Shown here: in pieces, positions 56,424-64,000 of the stretch | Numbering within the stretch: the stretch's first letter is position 1 | Layout: every line of letters starts with the position of its first letter | From: Longibacter salinarum | Lineage (GTDB): Bacteria > Bacteroidota > Rhodothermia > Rhodothermales > Salinibacteraceae | Reading direction: 5' to 3' | Assembly (NCBI RefSeq): GCF_002554795.1 | Contig: NZ_PDEQ01000007.1 | Coordinates: forward strand, 124,001 to 188,000 | Length of the DNA: 64,000 nucleotides | Notes under the pieces: model-generated | The model's input: only the letters and a program-made list of their open reading frames with translations | Databases searched by the model: none | Told to the model about the DNA's origin: nothing | Translations under genes and position numbers: made by a program

Positions 56424-57009
56424 GTCTCATTTTTTGGATCGCCAAAAAACGAGACACAAAAATCACCACAGGCACTACCTCGCTTCTCTCGGGTCGGCGA
56501 CCCGTCTGTCTGCGCTTCGTCTAGCGCTCCCTCTCCGCCACTCAACGAATCTAAAGGGCCCGTAGGGTCATCCTGTGGACTCGCCCGCACGGCGGGCTCA
56601 GACAGAGATTCGTTCGGGTCGTGGCTTCGTCTCCGCGCACCACGGGCACTAACTCGCGATGCTCATGTCGCTCGAGACGACGAACCGCGCAAGGCCGGGA
56701 GCACAGCGACCTTCGTCTGGGCTCTGGATGCTACGAGCGCAGGGCGTTTCGGCCCTTGCGAAGATCGGCGCTCGGAGGATTTAGAAAGCGGAGCGTCCCA
56801 TCATTTCCATCGATTGCAGATCAGCACGTCGCTTCGGCGGGGAAATTCTCTTTGTTTGAGGCCTCGTAGCACTTCATCATGCGTCTAGCAGAATATTAGT
56901 AGAGAGGCCGAGTTCAGAGAATTTCAGCGGAGTGATCCGGATCCTCAGCCGATCTTCGGACAGGCCTTGACTTTTTTCCACCGGTTTTTTGGTCAAGCAA
57001 AAAACCGGT
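56424..57009 (+). repeat. structured repeat family, copy 2
   Basis: About 586 bases, colinear with copy 1 and starting 34 bases after its end. The first hairpin (56424-56455) is identical; the last (56980-57009) has ACCGGTTTTTTG against CAAAAAACCGGT. The internal stem is AACGAATCT (56544-56552) with AGATTCGTT (56606-56614). Relative to copy 1 the loop of that stem is enlarged and carries its own CGCCCGC/GCGGGC hairpin. Sequence between stems has diverged, while the stems are kept. Confidence 0.8.
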
Positions 57010-57078
57010 ATCACCGGCGGGGGACGGATGCCGGTCCTCTGCCCCACTTCAAGGGCTGAACACAGAGCGACACCAGCA

Positions 57079-58308
57079 TCACGGAGAAGCCGCCACGTCG
57101 GCCCGCCGCGAGCGGAGGAGCAACCACCCGCTGATAGAGGCCGCTGCGAGCGCGACGCCCGAGAGCACGACAAACAGGGTCATCGCACTCGACACATCCA
57201 GGAGCCAGCCGGCGAGCGGTGCGCCGATCGCCCCAATTCCAAAGACACCGAGGTAGGTGAAGCCGTACGACAGGCCGCGAGCCCGCGCCGGCGTGTACTC
57301 GGCGACGGTTGCCTGGTAGAGGGGCTGGACGAGAAAGAGGAAGAAGCCGAGCACGGCGCTCCCCGCGAGGACGGCGACGGTGCCGAGCTGGACGACGGGC
57401 AGGAAGGCGAGAGCAATGAGAGACAGGGTCGTCAGGGCGGCGAGCATGCTGATCTCCGTCGGGTAGCGATCCGTCAGTTTGCCACCGACGAACTGCCCCA
57501 GCATCCCGATCATCAAGATGCCGGCGTAGACGTAGTGCTCGGACTCAAGGCCGAGCGGAAGCTGGAAGGTGATGACCTCGCCAAGCATGTCGGGCAGAAA
57601 GGTGAGCACGCCGCGGTAGTAGAGGCCCGACAGCATGACGATGGCGAACACGCCGGCGAAGGCCGTGGCGAAGAGCTGGCGGGACGTTTTCCCAAGCCGC
57701 TTGACGACATGCTCCGAAGAGTCCTCGGCGGTTTCCTCGGGCGTCTCGGCAGCGTGCTCATCGAACGAGGAGGTGAGCGCGTACGCTGTGGCGAGGGCTG
57801 CCGGAACAGCCAGGATAAATGCGACCCACTGCCAGTCGCCGATCCAGGCGAGCAGGAGGGCGGTGGCGAGCGGGCCGAAGGCAATCCCTGCGTTGCCGGC
57901 CATGCCGTGGAGCGCGAGCGCCCGGCCCCGCTGCGTCACGCCCTTGCTGATGAGGGAAAGTCCGGCCGGGTGATATACGCTCGCGGCGATGCCCCACGCC
58001 GCCATCGAGGCCGTTAGCGCCCACGGACTGGACGAGATGCTGAGCAGCGCAAACGAGCCGCCCATGCCGGCAAGACACACGGCGATGAGGCCGCGCGATC
58101 CGATCCGGTCGGACAGGATCCCACCCGGGATCGCCCCTAGCCCGAACAGCGCGTACCCGACGCCCACCATCAGCCCCAGCTCTTTCGTCGGGATCGACAG
58201 CGCATCGGTCCACACCGTGACGAATATCGGGATCGATAGCTCGTACGTGTGGACCATGGCGTGAGCGATCGCGACGAGCCCAACGATGGATCGGTCGTTC
58301 GAGGTCAT
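57079..58308 (-). CDS. MFS transporter
   Basis: A 409-residue membrane protein with twelve predicted TM helices. The N-terminal half has GYALFGLGAIPGGILSDRIGSRG, the MFS loop 2-3 signature, near residue 50. The central cytoplasmic loop (about 200-220, DEHAAETPEETAEDSSEH) is very acidic. The C-terminal half includes GQFVGGKLTDRYPTEIS and LYQATVAEYTPARARGLSYG. The family moves small solutes using ion gradients; substrate unknown. The start MTSNDRSIVGLVAIAHAMVH fits the first helix. Confidence 0.9.
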   Translation of the reverse strand: MTSNDRSIVGLVAIAHAMVHTYELSIPIFVTVWTDALSIPTKELGLMVGVGYALFGLGAIPGGILSDRIGSRGLIAVCLAGMGGSFALLSISSSPWALTASMAAWGIAASVYHPAGLSLISKGVTQRGRALALHGMAGNAGIAFGPLATALLLAWIGDWQWVAFILAVPAALATAYALTSSFDEHAAETPEETAEDSSEHVVKRLGKTSRQLFATAFAGVFAIVMLSGLYYRGVLTFLPDMLGEVITFQLPLGLESEHYVYAGILMIGMLGQFVGGKLTDRYPTEISMLAALTTLSLIALAFLPVVQLGTVAVLAGSAVLGFFLFLVQPLYQATVAEYTPARARGLSYGFTYLGVFGIGAIGAPLAGWLLDVSSAMTLFVVLSGVALAAASISGWLLLRSRRADVAASP

Positions 58309-58398
58309 GACGTGCGGTAGTGTGCGAGAGACCGTGGAGGAAGGCGTACGAGGACCGGAGTTGCCAGATCCTCAGGAGGCAGCGTTAGGTTTTGGAGA

Positions 58399-58432
58399 GC
58401 GGTAAGGGCGCATTGCAATGCGCCCTTACCGC
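58399..58432. repeat. 34-bp perfect palindrome
   Basis: GCGGTAAGGGCGCATTG is followed directly by its exact complement with no loop. A further half-site, GCGCCCTTACGG, lies about 20 bases downstream. It is in the 217-base divergent space between the MFS and DUF2461 genes, so it may be a regulator site or a REP-like repeat. Confidence 0.75.
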
Positions 58433-58525
58433 AACGATGCTGACGCGCCCTTACGGTTTTGGGCGTAGTCGCCTTAGGTTTACGTAGACACATGTACGTT
58501 CTGCCTGACTCAATCTGCCCACCGC

Positions 58526-59233
58526 ATGACCGACCTGATGGCGTATCCGCCCTTCCCGGGCTTTCGGGACGAGGCATTCGACTTTCTCCGAAAGCTTGAG
58601 GACAACAACGACCGGGACTGGTTCAAGCCGCGGAAGGAGACGTACGTAGACGAGCTGCGCGGGCCGCTGGAATGCCTCATCGCTGATGTGGCACGTCGAC
58701 TGCACGATGCGGGTCTGCCCCTCACGGGCGATCCGAAGAAGTCGCGTTTCCGAATCTATCGCGACACCCGGTTTTCGGAGGACAAACGGCCGTACAAGAC
58801 GAACGTCGGCTGCGTCTTCGACCGGAGCGGAAGCAAGGACAAGAACGGTGTCATTTACGTTCACGTGGAGCCCGGTGCGTCCTTCATGGCGGGTGGCTTT
58901 TACCGCCCGGAGGTAAAATACTTGCGTCCCGTTCGGGAGCGCATCGCGAGCTCGCCAGCGGTCTTTTTCGAATTGCTGGCGCGGATGGAGGAATGTGGGC
59001 TTCCCGTGCATAGCCGGGACGATACGCTGACGGGCATGCCGCGAGGCTTTTCGCAATACAAGGACGACGAGGAGGTGGCCAACGTGCTCCGGTGGAAGCA
59101 CTACCTCGTGACCCGCGATGTCAGCGACGACGACCTGCAGACGCCTGCGTTTGCAGAGCAGGTTGTGGCGATGGCTGAAGATGCGCGTCCGCTCCTGGAG
59201 TTCGTGTGGGATGCGGCAGAAGGCGGGGCGTAA
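58526..59233 (+). CDS. DUF2461 domain-containing protein
   Basis: A 235-residue cytoplasmic protein. The family pattern is clear: FDFLRKLEDNNDRDWFKPRKETY near residue 20, SRFRIYRDTRFSEDKRPYKTNVG near 75, and YVHVEPGASFMAGGFYRPEVK near 113. The closing RWKHYLVTRDVSDDDL is also typical. The biochemical role of DUF2461 proteins is not known. Length is standard and the start is placed at the first Met; a start five codons later (MAYPPFPGF) is equally possible. Confidence 0.9.
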   Translation: MTDLMAYPPFPGFRDEAFDFLRKLEDNNDRDWFKPRKETYVDELRGPLECLIADVARRLHDAGLPLTGDPKKSRFRIYRDTRFSEDKRPYKTNVGCVFDRSGSKDKNGVIYVHVEPGASFMAGGFYRPEVKYLRPVRERIASSPAVFFELLARMEECGLPVHSRDDTLTGMPRGFSQYKDDEEVANVLRWKHYLVTRDVSDDDLQTPAFAEQVVAMAEDARPLLEFVWDAAEGGA

Positions 59234-59369
59234 GGCGATGAGGTTACAATGAGACGTGCCCGGGCGTGTATCGACCGGACCGGTTTTTGCCCTGGAAATC
59301 CATATCTCCCGCGGCTAAACAGGTTGTTTTTTTGGGACCGGAATCGCGAGTCAGATTCGCCAGAGCGTC

Positions 59370-59714
59370 ATGTCACAATCACTTCACCCGCTGATCGACA
59401 CGTTTTTCGAGGCCAACGTCTTGAAGGCCGATGGACCGGTGTTCGTTGACTTCTGGGAGCCGCGATGTCGGGCCTGTCAGGCCACGCGCTCCGATCTCGA
59501 TCGTCTGGAACGCGAACTCGGTGAGAAAGCGAGGGTCATTTCTCTAAACGTCAACAGCTACCCCGACCTCGCCCACACGTTCGGCGTGTCGGCCGTCCCG
59601 ACGCTGCTCGTCTTTCGCGAGGGCAGCGTCACGGCCCGACTGCAGGGCGCCCGAAAGGTTGCTGCTCTCGTCGACCGCGTTACCGAAGCCGTTTCCCGCA
59701 AGCAGGCGGCGTAA
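59370..59714 (+). CDS. thioredoxin-family protein
   Basis: A 114-residue thioredoxin-fold protein. The redox motif is FWEPRCRACQATRSDL (Cys-Arg-Ala-Cys, about residues 34-37), unlike the Cys-Gly-Pro-Cys of classical thioredoxin. The cis-proline loop SAVPTLLVFREG near residue 72 is intact. There is no signal peptide, so it is cytoplasmic. It probably reduces disulfides or acts in oxidative stress, but the altered motif implies a different redox potential or partner. MITE copy C follows about 65 bases after the stop. Confidence 0.9.
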   Translation: MSQSLHPLIDTFFEANVLKADGPVFVDFWEPRCRACQATRSDLDRLERELGEKARVISLNVNSYPDLAHTFGVSAVPTLLVFREGSVTARLQGARKVAALVDRVTEAVSRKQAA

Positions 59715-59780
59715 GTCGACGTTCGCGAGATGCGACGGCGGTAATCGCACGTTGGGTTGAAAACCGAATGACGGGGTCAT

Positions 59781-59979
59781 AACCTGTTTGGCAGACAGCC
59801 TTCACCGATCCGGCGGCATGGAGCTCTCGACGATCGGTCCTCGCTGTGCTCACGACACAAGGCGTGGTTGATCTCGCGCACCGGATCCACTACGTCCTTA
59901 CGAAAGGATCACCTTCAGGCGTGCGAATAGACATGAACGACCGCGCTTACGTTTTTGCGTTCCATCCGCCCCAGAGGTT
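59781..59979 (+). mobile_element. MITE-like repeat, copy C
   Basis: A 199-bp element related to copies A and B. The left end is AACCTGTTTGGCAGACAG and the right ATCCGCCCCAGAGGTT, the latter more decayed. Interior words are shared with copy A (ACAGCCTTC, ACACAAGGCGTGGTTGATC, TCGCGCA). It lies between the thioredoxin and SLC13 genes and is the oldest-looking of the three. Confidence 0.75.
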
Positions 59980-60031
59980 GTAAGCGTATCTGGCGTTTTC
60001 CATTTCCCGCGGGTTCTTGCGCAGCGGATCC

Positions 60032-61873
60032 ATGGCCCTTCTCTATTCGCTACTCTTGCTCGGACAATCGGGGCCGGCTCTGACCACCGACATGCTCGTC
60101 GTGCTCGGCGTCATCGCGGTCGCATTGGTGTTCTTCGTCACGGAAGTCGTTCCGATTGACGTCACCGCGATCGGCATCATGGTGGCCATGATTGTGCTGG
60201 AGCCCTGGACGCAGATCAGTCCGGCTGATGGCCTCGCTGGATTCTCTAGTCCGGCCACGATCACCGTGCTCGCCATGTTCATCATGAGCGAAGGCGTTCG
60301 CCGAACAGGGTTGCTGCGGATCCTCGGCGATCGCATCGTAGAATGGGGCCGCGGGAGCTTTTTTCGCCAGTACGCGACCGTGATGGGGCTGGCGGGTGGC
60401 AGCGCGGGCGTCATCAACAACACCCCGGTGGTGGCGATGATGATTCCGATGGTGATGAACATCGCCCAGCGAACGCGCACCTCGCCGTCGAAGCTGTTGA
60501 TGCCCCTGTCCTTCATGGCGATGATGGGGGGAATGCTAACGCTCATCGGGACCTCAACGAGCATCCTCGCGAGCGACGTGTCAGCGCGCCTCATCGGGCA
60601 GCCGTTTTCGATGTTCGAGTTTACACACCTGGGAGCGCTTGTCACCGCGGCGGGGGGAGCGTACTTGCTGTTCGTCGGGTACCGCCTGATTCCCGAGCGC
60701 GTGAAGCCGACGGACGACCTCACCGATGATTTCCAGATGGGTGAGTTCCTCAGCGAGGTCGTGGTGCGAGAAGATTCGCCTCTCGTCGGGCAGACCGTCG
60801 GGCGCGTGTTCGAGAAGCTTCATCTGGATGTCGACATCGTCCAGATTATCCGTGATAGACAGCCGTTTCCGGCTCCCGTCATCAACAAAGAGTTTCGAGC
60901 GGGAGACGTGCTCATGCTGCGCACGAATCGTCCGACCCTTGTTGACCTGATGGCGTCGCAGAAACTTGACTCGCTCGCCCAGGTGAAGATCACCGACGAA
61001 GATTTTGGCGCGGGGGAGAGCAGTGAGGTACTGGTGGAGCTGGTGCTTCTCTCGGATAACCCGCTCGTCGGGGAAACGCTGCGCTCGGTTCGCTTCGCCC
61101 AGCGATACGACGCGTTGGTTCTGGCGATCCGGCGGAGCGGGGCCACCATCCAGGAGCGAATCGACGAGATGGTGCTGGAAGGCGGCGACACCCTTCTCGT
61201 ACAGGCGTCTCCATCGGCGATGGCGCGGTTTACGCAGAACCGAACCTTCATCGTCGTGCAGGACCGTGCGCCGGATGTGCGTCGGGAGAAGATCGGCATC
61301 GCTCTGGCCGTATTCGCTGGCGTGATCGTCGTTGCGGCGCTGGACCTTCTACCGATCGTCGTTGCGGCGCTCGTAGGCGTTCCCGCGATGCTGGCGACGG
61401 GGTGCATTCGGCCGACCGAGCTCTACGGCGCGGTGGATTGGAGCGTGATTTTTCTTCTAGCCGGCGTCATTCCTCTCGGTATGGCATTGGAGCGAACAGG
61501 GGGAGCGGCGTACCTGGCCCATCTTTTCGCGGGACTGGGAGAGAACTGGCCGCCCTTCCTTCTGCTGCTCCTGTTTTACCTTTTCACTGCGCTCATCACG
61601 GAGGTCATTTCCAATAATGCGAGTGTGGTGCTGATGATACCGGTCGCTGTGGACGCGGCGGTGCTGACGGGAGCCAATCCATTCGCATTCGTGATGGCGG
61701 TCACGTTTGCCGCGTCAACGGCCATGCTCACGCCGGTCGGGTATCAGACCAACCTGATGGTGTACGGCCCGGGCGGCTACCACTTTACTGACTTCTTCCG
61801 GGTTGGCGGGCCGCTGCAGGTGTTGCTGGCGATCGTAACGTGTGGTGGGATTTACATGATCTGGGGACTGTAA
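60032..61873 (+). CDS. SLC13-family permease with two TrkA-C domains
   Basis: A 613-residue membrane transporter of the DASS/ArsB-NhaD type, for an anion such as sulfate or a dicarboxylate. The N-terminal half has TM helices and the GVINNTPVVAMMIPMVM and LTLIGTSTSILAS signature loops (near residues 130 and 175). Two soluble RCK_C/TrkA-C domains follow at about 225-310 and 320-405 (LVGQTVGRVFEKLHLDV, LVGETLRSVRFAQRYDA). A second TM half has EVISNNASVVLMIPVAV and LTPVGYQTNLMVYGPGGY. ATG at 60032 is preferred; a TTG five codons earlier is possible. Confidence 0.9.
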   Translation: MALLYSLLLLGQSGPALTTDMLVVLGVIAVALVFFVTEVVPIDVTAIGIMVAMIVLEPWTQISPADGLAGFSSPATITVLAMFIMSEGVRRTGLLRILGDRIVEWGRGSFFRQYATVMGLAGGSAGVINNTPVVAMMIPMVMNIAQRTRTSPSKLLMPLSFMAMMGGMLTLIGTSTSILASDVSARLIGQPFSMFEFTHLGALVTAAGGAYLLFVGYRLIPERVKPTDDLTDDFQMGEFLSEVVVREDSPLVGQTVGRVFEKLHLDVDIVQIIRDRQPFPAPVINKEFRAGDVLMLRTNRPTLVDLMASQKLDSLAQVKITDEDFGAGESSEVLVELVLLSDNPLVGETLRSVRFAQRYDALVLAIRRSGATIQERIDEMVLEGGDTLLVQASPSAMARFTQNRTFIVVQDRAPDVRREKIGIALAVFAGVIVVAALDLLPIVVAALVGVPAMLATGCIRPTELYGAVDWSVIFLLAGVIPLGMALERTGGAAYLAHLFAGLGENWPPFLLLLLFYLFTALITEVISNNASVVLMIPVAVDAAVLTGANPFAFVMAVTFAASTAMLTPVGYQTNLMVYGPGGYHFTDFFRVGGPLQVLLAIVTCGGIYMIWGL

Positions 61874-61977
61874 CCCGGCGAGCGGCCGGCACACGGTCTC
61901 GCCCATTGAGACGAAGGTCGTTGCGCCGTATACTTTCGAACGGATCGTTCTTCCCCTGACTTCCTCCCGGTTCTCTT

Positions 61978-62976
61978 ATGCAAACCCGATCGTTCGGCTC
62001 AACCGGCCTCACCGTCACCTCGATTGGCCTGGGCCTTGCCGCGCTGGGACGACCTGGCTACATCAACCTCGGTCATGGCGATGACCTTGAGGGGCGCCGC
62101 GAGGTCGAGGCGCTCGAGCAGCACACGCACGATATGCTCGATGCGGCGTGGGATCTTGGGATTCGCTACTTCGACGCGGCTCGCTCCTACGGAAAAGCGG
62201 AATCGTTCCTCGGGTCCTGGTTGCGGTTGCGAGGACGTGCCGGGGAGGACGCTACCGTGGGGTCGAAATGGGGCTACACGTACACGGCCGACTGGCAGGT
62301 CGATGCCGACGTGCATGAGGTGAAGGATCACTCGCTAAGCGTGCTACAGCGCCAGTGGCCCGAGAGTCGGGAACGGCTGGGCGAACACCTCGATCTCTAC
62401 CAGATTCACTCGGCAACGCTCTCGACCGGCGTGCTCGAGGACGACCAAGTGATGGGAGAACTCGCCCGCCTGAAGCACAACGAGGGCATTGCGATCGGGT
62501 TATCGCTCAGTGGCCCGAACCAGGCCGACACGCTCGAGCGGGCGCTGGAGGTGAAGGTCGACGGGGAGCAACTGTTCGATGCAGTGCAGGCGACCTGGAA
62601 TCTGCTGGAGCCGTCGGCCGAAACGATGCTCCAGGCCGCGAGCGATGCTGGCCTCGGCGTCATCGTCAAAGAAGTGCTTGCAAACGGTCGATTGACACCA
62701 CGAAACGATCGGGAAATATTTTCGGATCGATTTTCGCTGTTAAAGAGAGAAGCCAGCCGCCTGGATACGACGGTCGATGCACTGGCTATGGCCGCTGTTA
62801 TCGCGCAGCCGTGGGTCGACGTCGCCCTGAGCGGAGCCGCGACGACCTCCCAACTTCGCTCGAATGTGGCGGCGCTGGACGTGCATTGGGATGACACGGC
62901 TTCAAACGCTCTGGCTGTTCTCGCTGAGGAGCCGTCCCAGTACTGGGACACACGCGGAAATCTACCCTGGAATTGA
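61978..62976 (+). CDS. aldo/keto reductase
   Basis: A 332-residue NADPH-dependent oxidoreductase with the (beta/alpha)8 fold. Catalytic residues are recognisable: Asp and Tyr in RYFDAARSYGKAESFL (near residue 63), Lys in VGSKWGYTY (near 93) and His in LYQIHSATLS (near 142). The cofactor end includes ANGRLTPRNDREIF and DVALSGAATTSQLRSN. The substrate is unknown. It stands alone, starting about 100 bases after the SLC13 gene. Confidence 0.92.
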   Translation: MQTRSFGSTGLTVTSIGLGLAALGRPGYINLGHGDDLEGRREVEALEQHTHDMLDAAWDLGIRYFDAARSYGKAESFLGSWLRLRGRAGEDATVGSKWGYTYTADWQVDADVHEVKDHSLSVLQRQWPESRERLGEHLDLYQIHSATLSTGVLEDDQVMGELARLKHNEGIAIGLSLSGPNQADTLERALEVKVDGEQLFDAVQATWNLLEPSAETMLQAASDAGLGVIVKEVLANGRLTPRNDREIFSDRFSLLKREASRLDTTVDALAMAAVIAQPWVDVALSGAATTSQLRSNVAALDVHWDDTASNALAVLAEEPSQYWDTRGNLPWN

Positions 62977-63374
62977 GGGCGATAGATTTGCGGCTCGCGG
63001 CCGAGATCCCGGCTTTATCTTAGAATTTCCTTTCTTCACCCAACATGCATGATGATGTTGGATATGTGACGGAAGTCAAGGGAACGTCGTACCGTAATAG
63101 GGCTTACGATTTCTCCATGAGCGAGAAGATCACACAAGCTTGATCCAACAGCGCATAGAAGCCGACCCTCGGGCTCTCGTCTTCCGCTCGACGCACCGTC
63201 CCCGGCTCCATCATCCTGGTATGAGAGGAGGTGAGTCGAAGCGTCGAGTGCTCAATTGTACGCCTCGTGGAGCGTGCTCAAAACGAGCCTCCCTGCTGCT
63301 CGACGGTTCCCGCGACGTTCCCTGAAACGCGCTCTCTCTAGTTCCCCCCTCTCCACCATTTCGCTCCCGGCCCC
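62977..63374. other. intergenic region
   Basis: About 400 bases with no convincing gene. A small hairpin, CCAACAT/ATGTTGG, is near 63040-63060. The rest is presumably the promoter of the DivIVA-like gene. Confidence 0.4.
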
Positions 63375-64000
63375 ATGGACCTGACCCCATCTGACGTACG
63401 AAATCATTCGTTCTCCCGAGCCCTTCGGGGATTTGATGCTGAGGAGGTCAAATCGTATCTCCAGACCGTCGCCGACGAACTCGACACGCTGTCCGGTGAA
63501 CGGAACGAGATGAAGTCTCGAATCGAGAAGCTCGAGAGCAAGGTCGAGCGGTATGGAGCCGTGGCTCGCGTGCTGGACGAAACGATTGACGACACGAACC
63601 GCTCGACGGAGGAACTCGTCCGCGATGTGAAGGCGAAGCTGGATGCGGCGAAGGAGGACGCAGAGGAGGTGGCGCGGAATGCGGAGGAGCAGGCGCGCGC
63701 GATCCGTCGCAAGACGGCGCAGCTCCACGAACGGATTCGGCAGGAGGCCGACGAGGTCACCGAGCAGCGCCGCGACCTGGCCCGCCGACAGCAGAAGCTG
63801 ATGCAGATTACGGCCCAGCTCACAGAGCTGGCTGGTGGGCAGATCGACGCGGAGGCATCCTCTAGCGACGGGGCGGCGAACACCTCCACGACGCCGCCGA
63901 CGCTCTACTCGGGTGGCCGCCCGCAGGAGGAGGCGGGGCAGAAGGAGAAGAAAGAGAAGACGAAGCAGGAGTGGATCGACTCGCTCTTCCCGAACCGCCT
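63375..64000 (+). CDS. DivIVA-domain coiled-coil protein, N-terminal part
   Basis: The first 208 codons of a gene that runs off the window. It starts MDLTPSDVRNHSFSRALRGF and continues DAEEVKSYLQTVADELD, the conserved N-terminal membrane-curvature-binding segment of DivIVA/GpsB-like proteins (DI.N..F....RGY..EEVD in the family). A long heptad coiled coil covers residues about 30-155, then a Ser/Thr/Pro-rich linker and a Lys/Glu-rich stretch. DivIVA proteins mark poles or septa and recruit cell-envelope machinery. The role in this lineage is inferred only from the domain. Confidence 0.85.
   Translation, partial: MDLTPSDVRNHSFSRALRGFDAEEVKSYLQTVADELDTLSGERNEMKSRIEKLESKVERYGAVARVLDETIDDTNRSTEELVRDVKAKLDAAKEDAEEVARNAEEQARAIRRKTAQLHERIRQEADEVTEQRRDLARRQQKLMQITAQLTELAGGQIDAEASSSDGAANTSTTPPTLYSGGRPQEEAGQKEKKEKTKQEWIDSLFPNR

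Noticed and set aside
55687-56888. Open frames of 180-183 residues across the tandem repeats
   Set aside because: They follow the repeated non-coding elements, have low-complexity Ser/Arg/Pro-rich composition, and no start or family feature. The hairpin conservation explains the sequence better.
59310-59330. A fourth MITE end (CTAAACAGGTTGT) before the thioredoxin gene
   Set aside because: Only about 11 bases match the right end and no left end or interior words were found within 200 bases.

Overview
The window reads as chromosome from a GC-rich, probably halophilic member of the Bacteroidota/Rhodothermota (Salinibacter/Longibacter-like). The reasons are two large proteins with type IX secretion (T9SS) C-terminal sorting domains, acidic proteins rich in Asp and Glu, starts mostly without a clear Shine-Dalgarno, and a Wzc/Wzi-type capsule system. 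The genus is inferred; no rRNA or marker gene is present to confirm it.

Layout. 1-12 kb: the end of a GH13 amylase, a convergent glycogen/maltodextrin phosphorylase, a BtuB-like TonB receptor, a DUF4019 protein, an acetamidase/formamidase, a thioesterase, a methyltransferase and a HAD 5'-nucleotidase. They are separated by unusual spacers holding heptamer arrays (TTCAGGG-like) and two kinds of MITE-like element. 12.5-46.3 kb: one very large surface-polysaccharide locus, almost all on the minus strand. It holds a Wzi-like outer-membrane protein, a polyprenyl-phosphate HexNAc-1-P transferase fused to a CapD-like N-terminal half, nine GT4-type and one GT2 glycosyltransferase, five sulfotransferases, a pyruvyltransferase, two hexapeptide acyltransferases, a Wzy/WaaL-like ligase/polymerase, RmlA plus two FdtA-type ketoisomerases and a DegT aminotransferase (a dTDP-3-amino-3,6-dideoxyhexose branch), an MsbA/PglK-like ABC exporter, a Wzc-type tyrosine autokinase and a small SLBB protein. 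An exosortase and a small membrane partner lie just beyond it, pointing the other way. 46.5-53.5 kb: two T9SS cargo proteins with unrelated bodies but almost identical tails. 54-64 kb: two unassigned small proteins, a 1.7-kb non-coding block with two perfect DnaA boxes and two tandem copies of a long structured repeat, then an MFS transporter, DUF2461, thioredoxin, SLC13 permease, aldo/keto reductase and the start of a DivIVA-like coiled-coil protein.

How the genes may work together (inference). The locus should build a lipid-linked repeat unit starting from a UDP-HexNAc, with a 3-(acyl)amino-3,6-dideoxyhexose, sulfate and possibly pyruvate ketals. It would flip the unit through the ABC exporter (no Wzx is present), polymerise it with the Wzy-like protein and control length with Wzc. 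The product would be a strongly acidic sulfated capsule, plausible for a halophile.

The most novel signal is non-coding. A family of at least three structured repeats (two tandem at 55.87-57.01 kb, one shorter and inverted at about 12.11-12.32 kb) has several stems in which base pairs change on both sides between copies, suggesting selection on RNA or DNA structure.
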